Part shown: positions 39,340 to 48,901 of the stretch, piece after piece
Position numbering within the stretch: position 1 is the stretch's first letter
Layout of the letters: every line of letters begins with the position of its first letter
From: UBA7985 sp038141425
Lineage (GTDB): Bacteria; Pseudomonadota; Alphaproteobacteria; UBA7985
Length of the DNA stretch: 64,000 nucleotides
Reading direction: 5' to 3'
NCBI GenBank assembly: GCA_038141425.1
Contig: JAYQIC010000010.1
Coordinates: 558,001-622,000 of the forward strand
The notes under the pieces: model-generated
Databases searched by the model: none
Told to the model about the DNA's origin: nothing
The model's input: the letters and a program-made list of their open reading frames with translations, nothing else
Program-made: the position numbers and the translations under genes

Positions 39340-40808
39340 CAGTGCAGCCCCTGTGACGGGTCAACCTGCCCAGCGGGAATGCCGGTCTCGGTCAACGGGA
39401 ACACTTTGCCGCCGTTGAGCAGCCACCTGGGGTCGAAGCCTCGCTTGAGCGCCTTCATCTGCTCAAGGTCTTCGGGCGAGAACATCAGCGGCATGTGATC
39501 GCGCTTCTCGATCCCGACCCCGTGCTCACCGGTGATGCAGCCCCCGGCCTCGACGCAAACGCGCAGGATTTCAGCGCCGCACTCTTCGACCTCGTCGAGC
39601 ACCCCGGGCTGATGGCTGTCGTACATGATCAGCGGATGCATGTTGCCGTCGCCCGCGTGAAAGATATTGGCGATTTCAAAGCCGTAGCGGTCACCAATGG
39701 CGTAAATCTGCTCCAGCACGTCGGGCAGCTTGGTCACCGGGATGGTGCCGTCCATGCACAGATAATCTGGCGAAATCTGGCCGATGGCGCCGAAGGCGCT
39801 CTTGCGGCCCTTCCAGATATTCTCGGCTGAAACGATGTCGTCGGCGACGCTGATTGAGGTTGCACCGTGCTCCCGCGCCATGGCCTCGACAAAGGCCAAT
39901 TCGGTCTCGATTTCAGCCTCGCTGCCCTCGACTTCGATGATCAGCAGTGCCTGCGCATCGGTCGGGTACCCGGCGCCGGTAAAGCGCTCACAGGCAAGGA
40001 TGGCGGGGCGGTCCATAAACTCGATGGCGACCGGGATCCGGCCCGTGGCCATGATTGCGGCCACACAGGCACCGGCATCCAGCGCCGAGGCAAAACCGGC
40101 GAGCAGCGGCCGGGCCGCTTCAGGCTTGTCCATCAGCCGGACGGTGACTTCGGTGACCACGCCGAGCTGACCCTCGGCACCGACGATCAGGCCAAGCAGG
40201 TCGTAACCGGGCAGATCGAAGGCCTCGCCCCCAATCTCGACCACCTCGCCTTCCATGGTCACAAAGGTCACGCCGAGGATGTGGTTGGTGGTCACCCCGT
40301 ACTTCAGGCAGTGCGCCCCGCCCGAGTTCATGGCGACATTGCCGCCGATGGTGCAGTCGATCTGGCTCGATGGGTCCGGCGCGTAGAACAGGCCCAGATC
40401 GTCGACGGCAGTGGAGATGTTGCGGTTGGTGACCCCAGCCTGCACCCGGGCGGTCTGGTTCTCGGCGTTGACTTCGAGGATTTCGTTCATCTTCGAAAGC
40501 CCGAGCACCACTGTATCCTGCTGCGGCAGGGCGCCCCCGGCCAGCGACGTTCCCGCCCCGCGCGCCATCACCGGCACCTCGTTGTCGTGGCAGTATCGGA
40601 GTACCGCAGCGACCTGCGCCGTGTATTCGGCCAGCACCACCAGCATAGGCACGGTGCGGTAACAGGCGAGACCATCGGTCTCATAGCCTTTGAGCTCATT
40701 GGCTGATGTGATGAGGAGCTCATCGCGCCCGAGCAGAGCGCGCAGGTCGCGCGCGATCTGCTGCCGTTGATCGAGCACCTCGGCGCGGGGGCTGGGCAGA
40801 TTCAGCAT
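39339..40808 (-). CDS. glcD: Glycolate oxidase subunit GlcD
   Basis: A 489-residue FAD-linked oxidase: PVMARGAGTSLAGGALPQQD and IDCTIGGNVAMNSGGAHCLK bind FAD; the C-terminal domain includes IFHAGDGNMHPLI and EHGVGIEKRDHM near the active site. It oxidises glycolate (or D-lactate-like acids). The frame is intact. No Shine-Dalgarno precedes the ATG at 40808; the 5' region instead contains palindromic TGGTCT half-sites, so the transcript may have a short leader. First gene of glcDEF. Confidence 0.95.
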   Translation of the reverse strand: MLNLPSPRAEVLDQRQQIARDLRALLGRDELLITSANELKGYETDGLACYRTVPMLVVLAEYTAQVAAVLRYCHDNEVPVMARGAGTSLAGGALPQQDTVVLGLSKMNEILEVNAENQTARVQAGVTNRNISTAVDDLGLFYAPDPSSQIDCTIGGNVAMNSGGAHCLKYGVTTNHILGVTFVTMEGEVVEIGGEAFDLPGYDLLGLIVGAEGQLGVVTEVTVRLMDKPEAARPLLAGFASALDAGACVAAIMATGRIPVAIEFMDRPAILACERFTGAGYPTDAQALLIIEVEGSEAEIETELAFVEAMAREHGATSISVADDIVSAENIWKGRKSAFGAIGQISPDYLCMDGTIPVTKLPDVLEQIYAIGDRYGFEIANIFHAGDGNMHPLIMYDSHQPGVLDEVEECGAEILRVCVEAGGCITGEHGVGIEKRDHMPLMFSPEDLEQMKALKRGFDPRWLLNGGKVFPLTETGIPAGQVDPSQGLH

Positions 40809-40810
40809 GA

Positions 40811-40885
40811 GCAGACCAATTCATATCCGTTTTTTGAAAGAATATTGATTTTGAAGCATTAAATTGGTCTGCAAACAAGACCAAT
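40811..40885. promoter_or_regulatory. Candidate GntR/FadR-family operator before glcD
   Basis: A perfect inverted repeat ATTGGTCT (40863-40870) / AGACCAAT (40878-40885) with 7 bp between. A further half-site, GCAGACCAATT (40811-40821), is the exact complement of AATTGGTCTGC (40862-40872). TGGTC/GACCA halves are typical of FadR-subfamily regulators such as LldR and PdhR. It lies between glcD and the regulator gene. Confidence 0.75.
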
Positions 40886-40901
40886 GTTCAAAATACTACC
40901 C

Positions 40902-41681
40902 TCAAAGCTTGAAACCCTGCGCTTCAGCACGCAGCCGGGCCGTCTCAAACCGCTGCCGCATTTTCAGCGCGCCGCTGAAGAAATCGATGATGAAGGTCAG
41001 GTGCGCCGCCATGGCGGCTTCCGCGCGGGGCACGTCCCCGGCCTCGATCGCCTCGCAGATCTCACGGTGCTGGTCGAGCAGGCGGTCGCGCCCTCCGGCT
41101 TCGAGGTAGACGACGTAGCGGTTGTAGAACACGCCCCGGCGGATCAGCTCGAAGATCGACCGCAGCGAAAAGATCATCATCGGGTTGTGGGTCGCCTCGG
41201 CGATGGAGAAGTGAAAGTCAGCGTCCAGTTCGGCATCACGGGCCGCATCGTCCTGGTCGTGCGCCGCGGCCATGGCGTCGAAGCGGGCGCGGATGATTTG
41301 CCGGTCAAAGGGCGTGGCGCGCTCGGCGGCCAGTCCGGCAGCCTTGGCTTCGAGCAGCAGGCGGAATTCCATGTAGTCGATATAAGCTTCCTCGTGGCGC
41401 GAGAACAGCTCGACCAGCGGCTCGGAAATGGCAGAACCGACGATATTGGCGATGAAGGTGCCCCCGCCCTGTCGGGATTCGACCAGCCCCTTTTCTTCGA
41501 GAGCCTTCAGCGCCTCGCGCAGGGTCTGGCGGGAAACGTCGAGCCGGTCGGCGAGGTCGCGCTCGCTGGGCAGGCGCTCGCCGTCGCGCAGGGTACCGTG
41601 GAGGATCATCTCCTCGACCTGCTCGACCACGGCCTCGGCCATGCGCGTGTGTTCAACCTTCCTGAACTTGTCCTTGCTCAC
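40902..41681 (-). CDS. FadR-subfamily GntR regulator (GlcC-like)
   Basis: A 259-residue regulator. The winged helix-turn-helix LPSERDLADRLDVSRQTLRE is followed by GLVESRQGGGTFI and an all-helical FCD ligand-binding domain (about residues 90-245) with the metal-binding His/Asp pattern of DFHFSIAEATHNP. It starts at GTG 41681. Its position directly upstream of glcDEF and the TGGTC palindromes on both sides make it the likely glycolate- or lactate-responsive regulator of that operon; ligand inferred. Confidence 0.9.
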   Translation of the reverse strand: MSKDKFRKVEHTRMAEAVVEQVEEMILHGTLRDGERLPSERDLADRLDVSRQTLREALKALEEKGLVESRQGGGTFIANIVGSAISEPLVELFSRHEEAYIDYMEFRLLLEAKAAGLAAERATPFDRQIIRARFDAMAAAHDQDDAARDAELDADFHFSIAEATHNPMMIFSLRSIFELIRRGVFYNRYVVYLEAGGRDRLLDQHREICEAIEAGDVPRAEAAMAAHLTFIIDFFSGALKMRQRFETARLRAEAQGFKL

Positions 41682-41705
41682 TCAAGTGCCCCCAACTCAG
41701 AGCTC

Positions 41706-41737
41706 TTATATAGGGGCTCAAGGGCTGGTCTGACCAG
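41706..41737 (-). promoter_or_regulatory. Candidate promoter and operator of the GntR gene
   Basis: A perfect palindrome CTGGTC-T-GACCAG (41725-41737) lies just upstream of a TATATA box (minus strand, about 41707-41713), 44-56 bp before the GTG start. It falls inside the last codons of the upstream MFS gene. The half-site matches those before glcD, so autoregulation is inferred. Confidence 0.6.
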
Positions 41738-42971
41738 TCTGCGGGCTCAACCCGGCGCCACCGAAGCGGACCAGCACACCGAAGACGATTAGCGGCACCA
41801 GCAGGATGAGCGCGACGATCTGCAACCCGGACCAGCCGAAGATCACCAGCACCACAGCCGCCGACAGGGACCCGGCCGCCGAGAAACTCGACCCCAGCAT
41901 GTCGTTGATCCCCTGCGCCCGCAGCTTCTCCCCTGGGGAGGCGAGGGAGGCGACCATGCTACCGCTGCTGATAAACAGGAAGTTCCACGCCAGTCCGACG
42001 AGAATCAGGGCGGTGATAAAGGCCCACAGCGCCGGCGCCATCAGCGCCGTCAGCGCCGCCAGCGCCATCAGGATCATCCCCAGCGCCACAAACCGGTCCC
42101 GGCGCAGCCAACGGATCAGCAGCCCAGAGATCAGTGACGGCCCGAACATGGCCAGCACGTGCCCCTGAATGACGTAGGTGCTGGCCTCGAAGCTGTGCCC
42201 GACGTTACGCATCTCCAGCGATGTTGCGATCATCAGCAGGTTCATCAGCCCGTAAGCCAGCGCCCCGCACAGAACGGCGAACCAGAACTTCGGGTTCGAC
42301 AGGACCTCAAACTTGGCACTCTGGCCGCTGGCCCTCGGCGCGGCCTGCTCGGCGCGTTTGGCCTGCGCTGCGTGGATGGTGTCGGCATCCTTGGGAAAGG
42401 GCAGCGCCAGCAGCATCAGCACCACCGTGCCTGTGACCGCCGAGAACATCAGGAACGCCGGCGTAAAGCCCTCGAAGGGGAAGACGATACCGGCCGACCG
42501 CGTCAGGCTGGGGCCGATCAGACCCGCAAGCACCCCACCGAACATCGCCAGTGAAATCGCCTGATCCCGCAGATCGCCGGGGGAGCGGTCGATGGCCTCG
42601 AAGCGCAGGAACCCGAGGCCGCCGAGGAATATCCCCATCAGCATGTGGCCAAGGCAAAGCAGCACGAAGCTGTCCAGCCACATGGCCGAGGCCGACACCA
42701 GCCCCGATCCCACACCACCGAACAGTGTCGTCATCAGCGTCACCGGCTTGCGGCCGATCCGCCCCATGAGCGTTGTCAGGGGGACGGCTGAACTCAGCAT
42801 GGCGATAAATTGCAGGCCGTAGGGCAGCGTCGCCAGCTTAGGGTCTGGCGCAACCTCATTGCCCGCCAGCGACGAGACAGAAACCACGATGGTCGCAGCT
42901 GATGACCCCAGCCCCATGCAGAGCGAGAGCACGAGCACGCCGACTGGCAGCCGTCGATAAGCACTGAACAT
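41718..42971 (-). CDS. MFS transporter
   Basis: A 417-residue major facilitator with about twelve predicted helices and a central charged loop (about residues 195-220, AQAKRAEQAAPRASGQSAK). MGRIGRKPVTLM in the loop between helices 2 and 3 matches the family motif. It directly precedes the GntR regulator (36 bp) and may be co-transcribed, so it could carry a C2 or hydroxy acid; this is inference. Frame intact. Confidence 0.88.
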   Translation of the reverse strand: MFSAYRRLPVGVLVLSLCMGLGSSAATIVVSVSSLAGNEVAPDPKLATLPYGLQFIAMLSSAVPLTTLMGRIGRKPVTLMTTLFGGVGSGLVSASAMWLDSFVLLCLGHMLMGIFLGGLGFLRFEAIDRSPGDLRDQAISLAMFGGVLAGLIGPSLTRSAGIVFPFEGFTPAFLMFSAVTGTVVLMLLALPFPKDADTIHAAQAKRAEQAAPRASGQSAKFEVLSNPKFWFAVLCGALAYGLMNLLMIATSLEMRNVGHSFEASTYVIQGHVLAMFGPSLISGLLIRWLRRDRFVALGMILMALAALTALMAPALWAFITALILVGLAWNFLFISSGSMVASLASPGEKLRAQGINDMLGSSFSAAGSLSAAVVLVIFGWSGLQIVALILLVPLIVFGVLVRFGGAGLSPQTGQTSP

Positions 42972-43030
42972 AATTTACGAGGCTCCCACCAAGCGCTTTG
43001 ACCTACGTCGGTCCCGGCGCTGTTGCCCGA

Positions 43031-43890
43031 TCATATCAACCCGAAAGCACGGGCGCGCGCCAGCGTTTGTTCTGCACCCGGAAGATGCAGGCGCTCGACC
43101 ATCACCCCATCGAGCTGTACCGCGCCCCGGTCGGCATTCTCAGGTCGGGCGAACAGCCCGACCACCGCCTGCGCGTGGGCCAGCGCGTCGGCAGAGGGGC
43201 TGAAGCGCATGGTTGCAGGCGTCGATCTGAGCAGGGTGGATCAGGGTTTTGCCGTCCATCCCCAGCGCCGCACCCTGCGCGCACTCGGCGGCAAAGGTAT
43301 CGAGGTCGCGGAAGTTGTTGGAAACGCTATCGAGCACCGAAAGGCCGAAGGCCGAGGCTGCCAGCACCACCTGAGAGAGCCATGGCACCATGGTCCAGCG
43401 ATCAGCGACCAGCGCGGTGCCGGTGTCCTTGGCCAGGTCGTTGGTGCCGAGCACGAAAGCCTGCAGCTGCGGCGCTGCCTCAGCCGCGCCTCGCGCCAGC
43501 GCTGCGATATCGAGGACGGCCAGCGGTGTCTCGATCATCACCCACAGCCGCGCCGGGCAGCCTTCAAGTGCTGCGGAACAGGCTGCAAGCTCGGACAGGG
43601 TGGAAATCTTCGGCACCAGCACAGCGTCGGCCTGCCGCGCGACGGCGATGTCGGCATCAAACTCCGCGCTTTCGAGGCCGTTGGCGCGTAGGATCAGGGG
43701 CCGCGCACGCATCTTTGGGTCGTCCAAGGCCGCCGCCGCAGCCTGCCGGGCTGCCGCCTTTTCCGTTGGCGCAACGGAATCTTCGAGGTCGAGGATGACG
43801 GCATCGCAAGCCAGCGACGGCACTTTGGCCAGCGCGCGCGCGATTGTTGGCCGGCATGTACAGGGCGGAACGGGGCATAAACTCAGTCAT
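43031..43890 (-). CDS. HpcH/HpaI-type CoA-ester lyase, CitE-like (two frame breaks)
   Basis: About 285 residues of the citrate lyase beta-subunit family. Motifs are RSALYMPANNRARA (N-terminus, CoA site), AVILDLEDSVAPTEK (metal-binding Glu/Asp), WVMIETPLAVLDI and FVLGTNDLAKD. The frame shifts near 43845, within a GCGCGCGCGC run, and near 43200; the end VVGLFARPENADRGAVQLDG to a TGA at 43031 is in the last frame. Known members cleave malyl-CoA, citramalyl-CoA or citryl-CoA. A malyl-CoA lyase role would fit the C1/C2 genes here but is not shown. Confidence 0.83.
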
Positions 43891-44123
43891 GATCGCGAAG
43901 ACAATCACCCTTTGCCGGGGCTGTCGAGGTATGGCGGCCCTGCGAACCAGGGTTGGAGCACCGGCTGGAGAGACTCGGAACCATGTGACTCAGGGACGGA
44001 GTTGCGGCATAAATTTGGGCTGAAATCCCGTATTTTCGTCGTTTACAGGATTTTTCGGACCTTTTTCGGCTTATGGCGGATACCGTACTGAATAGTAACC
44101 AGCCAGTGAATTGAGGAGGCGGT

Positions 44124-45240
44124 ATGCGCGTCGGCGTTCCAAAGGAAATCAAGAACCGTGAATACCGGGTCGGTCTGACCCCCGACAGCGTGCGCGAATT
44201 CGTCAGCCACGGTCACGACGTGGTCGTTGAAACCGCTGCCGGTCACGGCGTTGGTGCCGCCGATCAGGACTACGTAGACGCTGGCGCGAAGATCCTCGCC
44301 ACCGCGGCCGAGGTCTTTGATACCGCCGAGATGATCGTCAAGGTCAAGGAGCCACAGGCCGTCGAGCGCGCCATGCTGCGCCCGCACCACGTGCTCTACA
44401 CCTACCTTCACCTCGCCCCTGACCCTGAACAGACCGAAGACCTGATCAAATCCGGCGCGACCTGCATCGCCTACGAGACCGTGACGGCGGCGGGCGGCGG
44501 CCTGCCCCTGCTCAAGCCGATGTCCGAGGTTGCCGGGCGGATGTCTGTCCTCGCCGGGGCGCACTACCTGCAGAAGGCGACCAACGGCGCGGGCGTGCTG
44601 GTCAGCGGTGTACCCGGCGTCGCACCAGCCAACGTCGTTGTCATCGGCGGCGGCGTGGTCGGCTTCAACGCTGCTGAAATGGCCGTAGGCCTGCAGGCCA
44701 ACGTCTCCATCTTCGATCGTAATCTGCTCACCCTTGAACGCATCAATCACCACTTCGGCGCAGAGGCGCGTGCACTCATTCTCCACTTCTGCCGCCCTGA
44801 GTCAGGCAGTAGCAGAGGCTGATCTCGTGATCGGCGCCGTGCTGATCCCGGGCGCCAATGCGCCGAAGTTGGTGACTGCAGAGATGATCAAATCCATGAA
44901 GCCGGGCAGCGTCGTTGTCGACGTCGCCATCGATCAGGGCGGTTGCTTCGAGACCTCGAAGGCGACCACCCACGACGATCCAATCTACGAAATCGATGGC
45001 GTGGTGCACTACTGCGTCGCCAACATGCCCGGGGCCTATGCCCGCACTTCGGCCTACGCGCTGAACAATGCCACCCTGCCCTTCGGGCTTGCGCTGGCCG
45101 ACAAGGGCTGGAAGCAGGCGCTGCGCGATGATACCCACCTCGCCATGGGGTTGAACGTCTGGGACGGCAAAATCACCAACGAACCGGTTGCACAGGCCCA
45201 GAACCTCGGCTTCACACCACTGAGTGAGGCGCTGGCCTGA
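44124..45240 (+). CDS. ald: Alanine dehydrogenase (frame broken)
   Basis: About 372 residues. MRVGVPKEIKNREYRVGLTP carries the substrate Arg, IVKVKEPQ the Lys, and VIGGGVVGFNAAEMAVGLQA the NAD-binding Rossmann motif. The frame breaks near 44780; the second frame continues LVIGAVLIPGANAPKLVTAE and ends SEALA. It interconverts alanine and pyruvate plus ammonia with NADH. The ATG follows GAGGAGG. It is divergent from the CitE-like gene across about 230 bp. Confidence 0.93.
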
Positions 45241-45250
45241 TCTGGCAGGC

Positions 45251-47880
45251 TTAGTCCTGCCACTTCACCGGCTGCTCCTGATACTCGACCCAGTCGTAAC
45301 CCAGCGCCTGCGCCGGGTCGTCGATATGGGCCTGAACCTGCGTGCGCACGCGTTCGGTCAGAGCACTGATTTCGGCCGGCGTCACGCCCTGCTGCTCGAA
45401 CCAGTGCGGCCCGAGCAGGCGACCGGCGAAGAACCAGTCCCGCAAGCGGCGCAAGTCGCCGACCAGCGGCTGCAGGCTGGAGTCCTCGTCGGCCCAGAGC
45501 GCGATCAGGTCATCGTGCACAAGGCTCTGGTCGAGCGGGAGCCGTGCGCCGTGCCGCAGGGTCAGCACCGCCAGCAGGTATTCCAGTTCCATCAGTCCGC
45601 CGGGGCGCAGCTTGACCTCGCCCTGCTCGTCCGGGCGGTCGTAAATCCGCTGATCACGCAGCCGCAGCAGCATGCGGTAGGCGTCCGCCGTCAGCTGATC
45701 CGGGTCACGGGGGCGGCGCAGGATGGCGTTGCGCACCCCGCGCACCCGGTCCTGCAGCGCCGGGGAGCCGGACAGCGGCCGCATCGGCACCTGTGCGAGG
45801 TGTTCCCAAGTCTTGGCGCCCTGCAGGTGATGGCTCTCGAACGAGGCCAGCGAAATCGTTGGCGGCCCTGAACGCCCCGACGGCCGCAGCCGGGTATCGA
45901 GTTCCCACACACGCCCTTCCCGCATCTGGGCGTTAAAGGCAGTATTGAAGCGGGCGGCGACGGCGTTGGCGTCCTCCAGCGACCAGCCTTCTTCAACCAC
46001 GAAAATCAGATCGAGGTCGGAGTGCGGCGCCATGGCGTTCATGCCCAGCTTGCCCAGCCCGAGCACGCACAGCGGGAAGTGATCCAGCCCCATTTCTCCG
46101 GTGACCGTCTCGGCGACCAACGTCAGCGCGGCCTCGGCCAGCGCGGTGAGGTGGCGTTCGGCATCCCGCGTGGTCGCAGCACCGCTGAACACAGACAGAT
46201 AGGCGAGATAGAGCTGTTCATTGACCCACGCGCGCGCGGCCTCGAGTTTGCCCTCGTAGGTACCGGCAGCGGCGGCCATGGCCCGCCCCTGATCAAGCTC
46301 AGGCGCGCTGGGCAGCGCCCCCGCCCGCCCGAGCAGGCCGTCGACCACGTGTGCCGACTGGTGCAGCAGCGACGCCATCGCCGGGGCGTGGAACAGTGGT
46401 GGCAGCACGGCATCAAACAGCTTGGGGTCCTGACTGAGCAGCTTGAGGTACTGACCCCGGTTTCCCAATCGGCGGAACAGGTCGTCGACCTGCGCGATGG
46501 ACGCGGCCGGATCATCGCTTTCCTGCGCCAGTCTCAGGATCTTGTCCGGGGCTGCTCCTGACCCGGCTTCGGTGCGCCAGGCCTGCAGGCGCTGGTCGAG
46601 TAGCAGCGCATCGGGCTCCGGTTCACCGGTGGGTTGGCCAGCACTGGCGGGCTCGGCTGGAGCGGTCGCGGCCTGCCCCGGCACCTGCACCTGCGGGCGC
46701 TCGAATTCGGAGAACAAGCCAGAGACGCTGTCATCGATAAAACGCCGGGTCTCAACCAGCGCATCGGCGAGCGCCTGCCAGCTGGCAAACCCGCTGCGCT
46801 CGGCCAGCCAGGTCTGCTCGGCGGGGTCGGTTGGGACAAAGTGGGTGTGGGCGTCGGCCCAGTACTGCACCCGGTTTTCCAGTCCCCGGAGCAGGAGGTA
46901 ACTGCGTTTCAGGCGTCCGGCGAGATCAGCGTCGATGATGGACCTCGTCGGCCAGCCCCTGCAACGCGTCCATGGTCATGGGCGTCTGCAGGCGCGAATG
47001 CCTCCCACCCCAGAGCAGCTGCTGGGCGTTGACGAAGAATTCGATATCCCGGATGCCGCCGCGCCCGAGCTTGAGGTTGAAACCAGCGGTCTGCTCCAGC
47101 GGGGTCTCGTGCCGACGCTCACCAGCCAGATCGGGGTGCTCGGCGCGGATGCGGGTCTTGAGGTGGGCGACCTCCTCGATCATCGAGAAATCAAGGTGCC
47201 GGCGCCAGAGGTAGGGATGCAGGTCTGAGAGCAACTTCTCACCGGCCGCCCGGTCGCCCGCGACCACCCGCGCCTTGATCATCGCCAACCGCCGCCACGG
47301 CGCTGCCCGGTAAAGTGGTAGTCCTCGGCAGCCTCGGTCGACATCGACAGGTCGGTTACGGACGGGTCGGGCCGCAGCCGCCAGTCGGTCCGCCAGACAA
47401 ACCGTCCCGAACCGTGCCCGTCGACGGTCTGGTTGAGGGTCCGCAGCACCCGCGCGGTGATATCCGTGCGCCCGACGAAGGCCGGCAGGGGCACGGTGTC
47501 AGCGTCGTAGAAAGCAACCAGATCAACGTCGCTGGAAAAGTTGAGATCCCCGCCACCGAGCTTACCCAGCCCGAGGATAAACAGCCCCGGCACCGGGTGC
47601 TGGGGCTCAAGGTCGGCGGGAACGTGGGACGCGGCCTGCCGTGTACTGCGCCACGACGCTGCCAGCGCGGAATCGAGGCTGGCGTCGGCGTAGGCCGACC
47701 AGTCACGGCCCAGCTGATCCACGGAGGCTTGCGCTCCATCTTCGGCGATGTAGCGCCGCTGCCGCGCCTGCTTTTCGGCCAAGCATGCCGGTCCGCAGCG
47801 AATCGTCACTGTCAGCCTCGGCGCTGGCTTCAGCGCGTGCAAGTCGCTCCTGCAGGGGGCCATGGGGCGGTTTCTGACAT
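45251..47880 (-). CDS. glnE: Glutamine synthetase adenylyltransferase/deadenylylase (several frame breaks)
   Basis: A bifunctional enzyme controlling glutamine synthetase. N-terminal nucleotidyltransferase motif LGKLGGGDLNFSSDVDLVAF; C-terminal one LGKLGMNAMAPHSDLDLIFV; between them KARVVAGDRAAGEKLLSDL and LGRGGIRDIEFFVN. Breaks are inferred near 47855, 47785, 47290 and 46900. The start at 47880 (MSETAPWPP) is tentative. Even restored, about 876 residues is shorter than the usual 930-1000, mostly at the N-terminus. Frame losses in a nitrogen-control enzyme again suggest sequence errors. Confidence 0.88.
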
Positions 47881-48036
47881 GGTTCAGGTCTCTGGGTCGC
47901 AGATCGGGAGCGTTACCGGGACGCGCCGATCAGGCTTTGGCCGTCAATGGAAGCCGAAGTCGTAGCATAGCGCGGCGGCTTCGTACCACCGCCGTGCCAG
48001 CCTGCCCGACCGCCGCATTCGCTGCCCTCGCCGGGG

Positions 48037-48729
48037 CTAGGGCTTGGGCGCCTCGTCGACCGTATCGCCACTGACCCGGGGAACGACCGTGGCCAGCGCA
48101 TGGTGCAGCCGGGTTTCCCAGCCGCGCAGATCACTGCGCCGACGTGGCGCCTTGGTCAGCGGTAGGCACAGGCTGAACAGCGGTTCGATCCCATGCGCCG
48201 GCATCCCCACGCCCGGCGCGCGAGGACTGCCGGTGCTCCATGAAACGCCGCTCAAGCGGCTTGGTGGTGGAGCCACATAGACGCCATAGGGGCTGGTCAG
48301 GCGCCCGGATGGGGCCACGTAGCCGTCGCGAAGGATGGCGTAGACCGTGCCGCCGCGCCGTCCCGCAGCCGACCAACCCGGCCAGTCCGCAGGAAAGGCC
48401 CACGCCAGCGCCATTCGGGCGGGCTGCAACCAAACAATGGGCTCCAGCCCGCTGTCGGAAAAGGCCATATCAGCCTGCAGCGGGGTGACCTTGGCTGCGC
48501 CCTCTTTACCCTTGGCGGCCTCTGCCCCCTCGCCTTTGCCGCGCTGGCGCAGCTCTTCCAGCGCGAGGGTTGCCAGCTCCAGCCGTGGCGGGTTCTGCCC
48601 CAGCCATTCGCGCATGGAGGCGAGCAGATGCGGCCCGGCCCAACGGGCAAAGGGCCGCGCGGCGCGGTAGTCCAGCCCCGGATAGGGCGGACGGTAAACG
48701 GCATGATAGGGCCTGTGATCGTCGTGCAA
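48037..48729 (-). CDS. Protein of unknown function
   Basis: A 230-residue Pro-, Trp- and Arg-rich protein I do not recognise. It contains RPPYPGLDYRAARPFARWAG near the N-terminus, a Lys/Glu/Ala-rich stretch (about residues 65-80, KGEGAEAAKGKEGA), and VYAILRDGYVAPSGRLTSPY. No signal peptide or membrane helix is evident. It lies between glnE and ugd. Because neighbouring frames are often broken, the boundaries may be wrong. Confidence 0.55.
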   Translation of the reverse strand: MHDDHRPYHAVYRPPYPGLDYRAARPFARWAGPHLLASMREWLGQNPPRLELATLALEELRQRGKGEGAEAAKGKEGAAKVTPLQADMAFSDSGLEPIVWLQPARMALAWAFPADWPGWSAAGRRGGTVYAILRDGYVAPSGRLTSPYGVYVAPPPSRLSGVSWSTGSPRAPGVGMPAHGIEPLFSLCLPLTKAPRRRSDLRGWETRLHHALATVVPRVSGDTVDEAPKP

Positions 48730-48730
48730 A

Positions 48731-48783
48731 GCCTTGTCTGTCCCCGGCCTGTCTTAACAGCCTGTCTCACCGGCCTGTCTGCG
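48731..48783. repeat. Degenerate tandem repeat of GCCTGTCT
   Basis: Four spaced copies (one as GCCTTGTCT) at intervals of about 12-16 bp in the spacer before ugd. Confidence 0.7.
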
Positions 48784-48901
48784 GCGCGCCACCGGCCGCA
48801 ACGGGACACTGGCCAGCGCCAGACGCCGTTTCGGCGGGTTGAATGATCCCCGGGCCCCGGCCATTTACAGAAGCATTGGGCAGCTTTGGCAAGGGTAAGC
48901 C

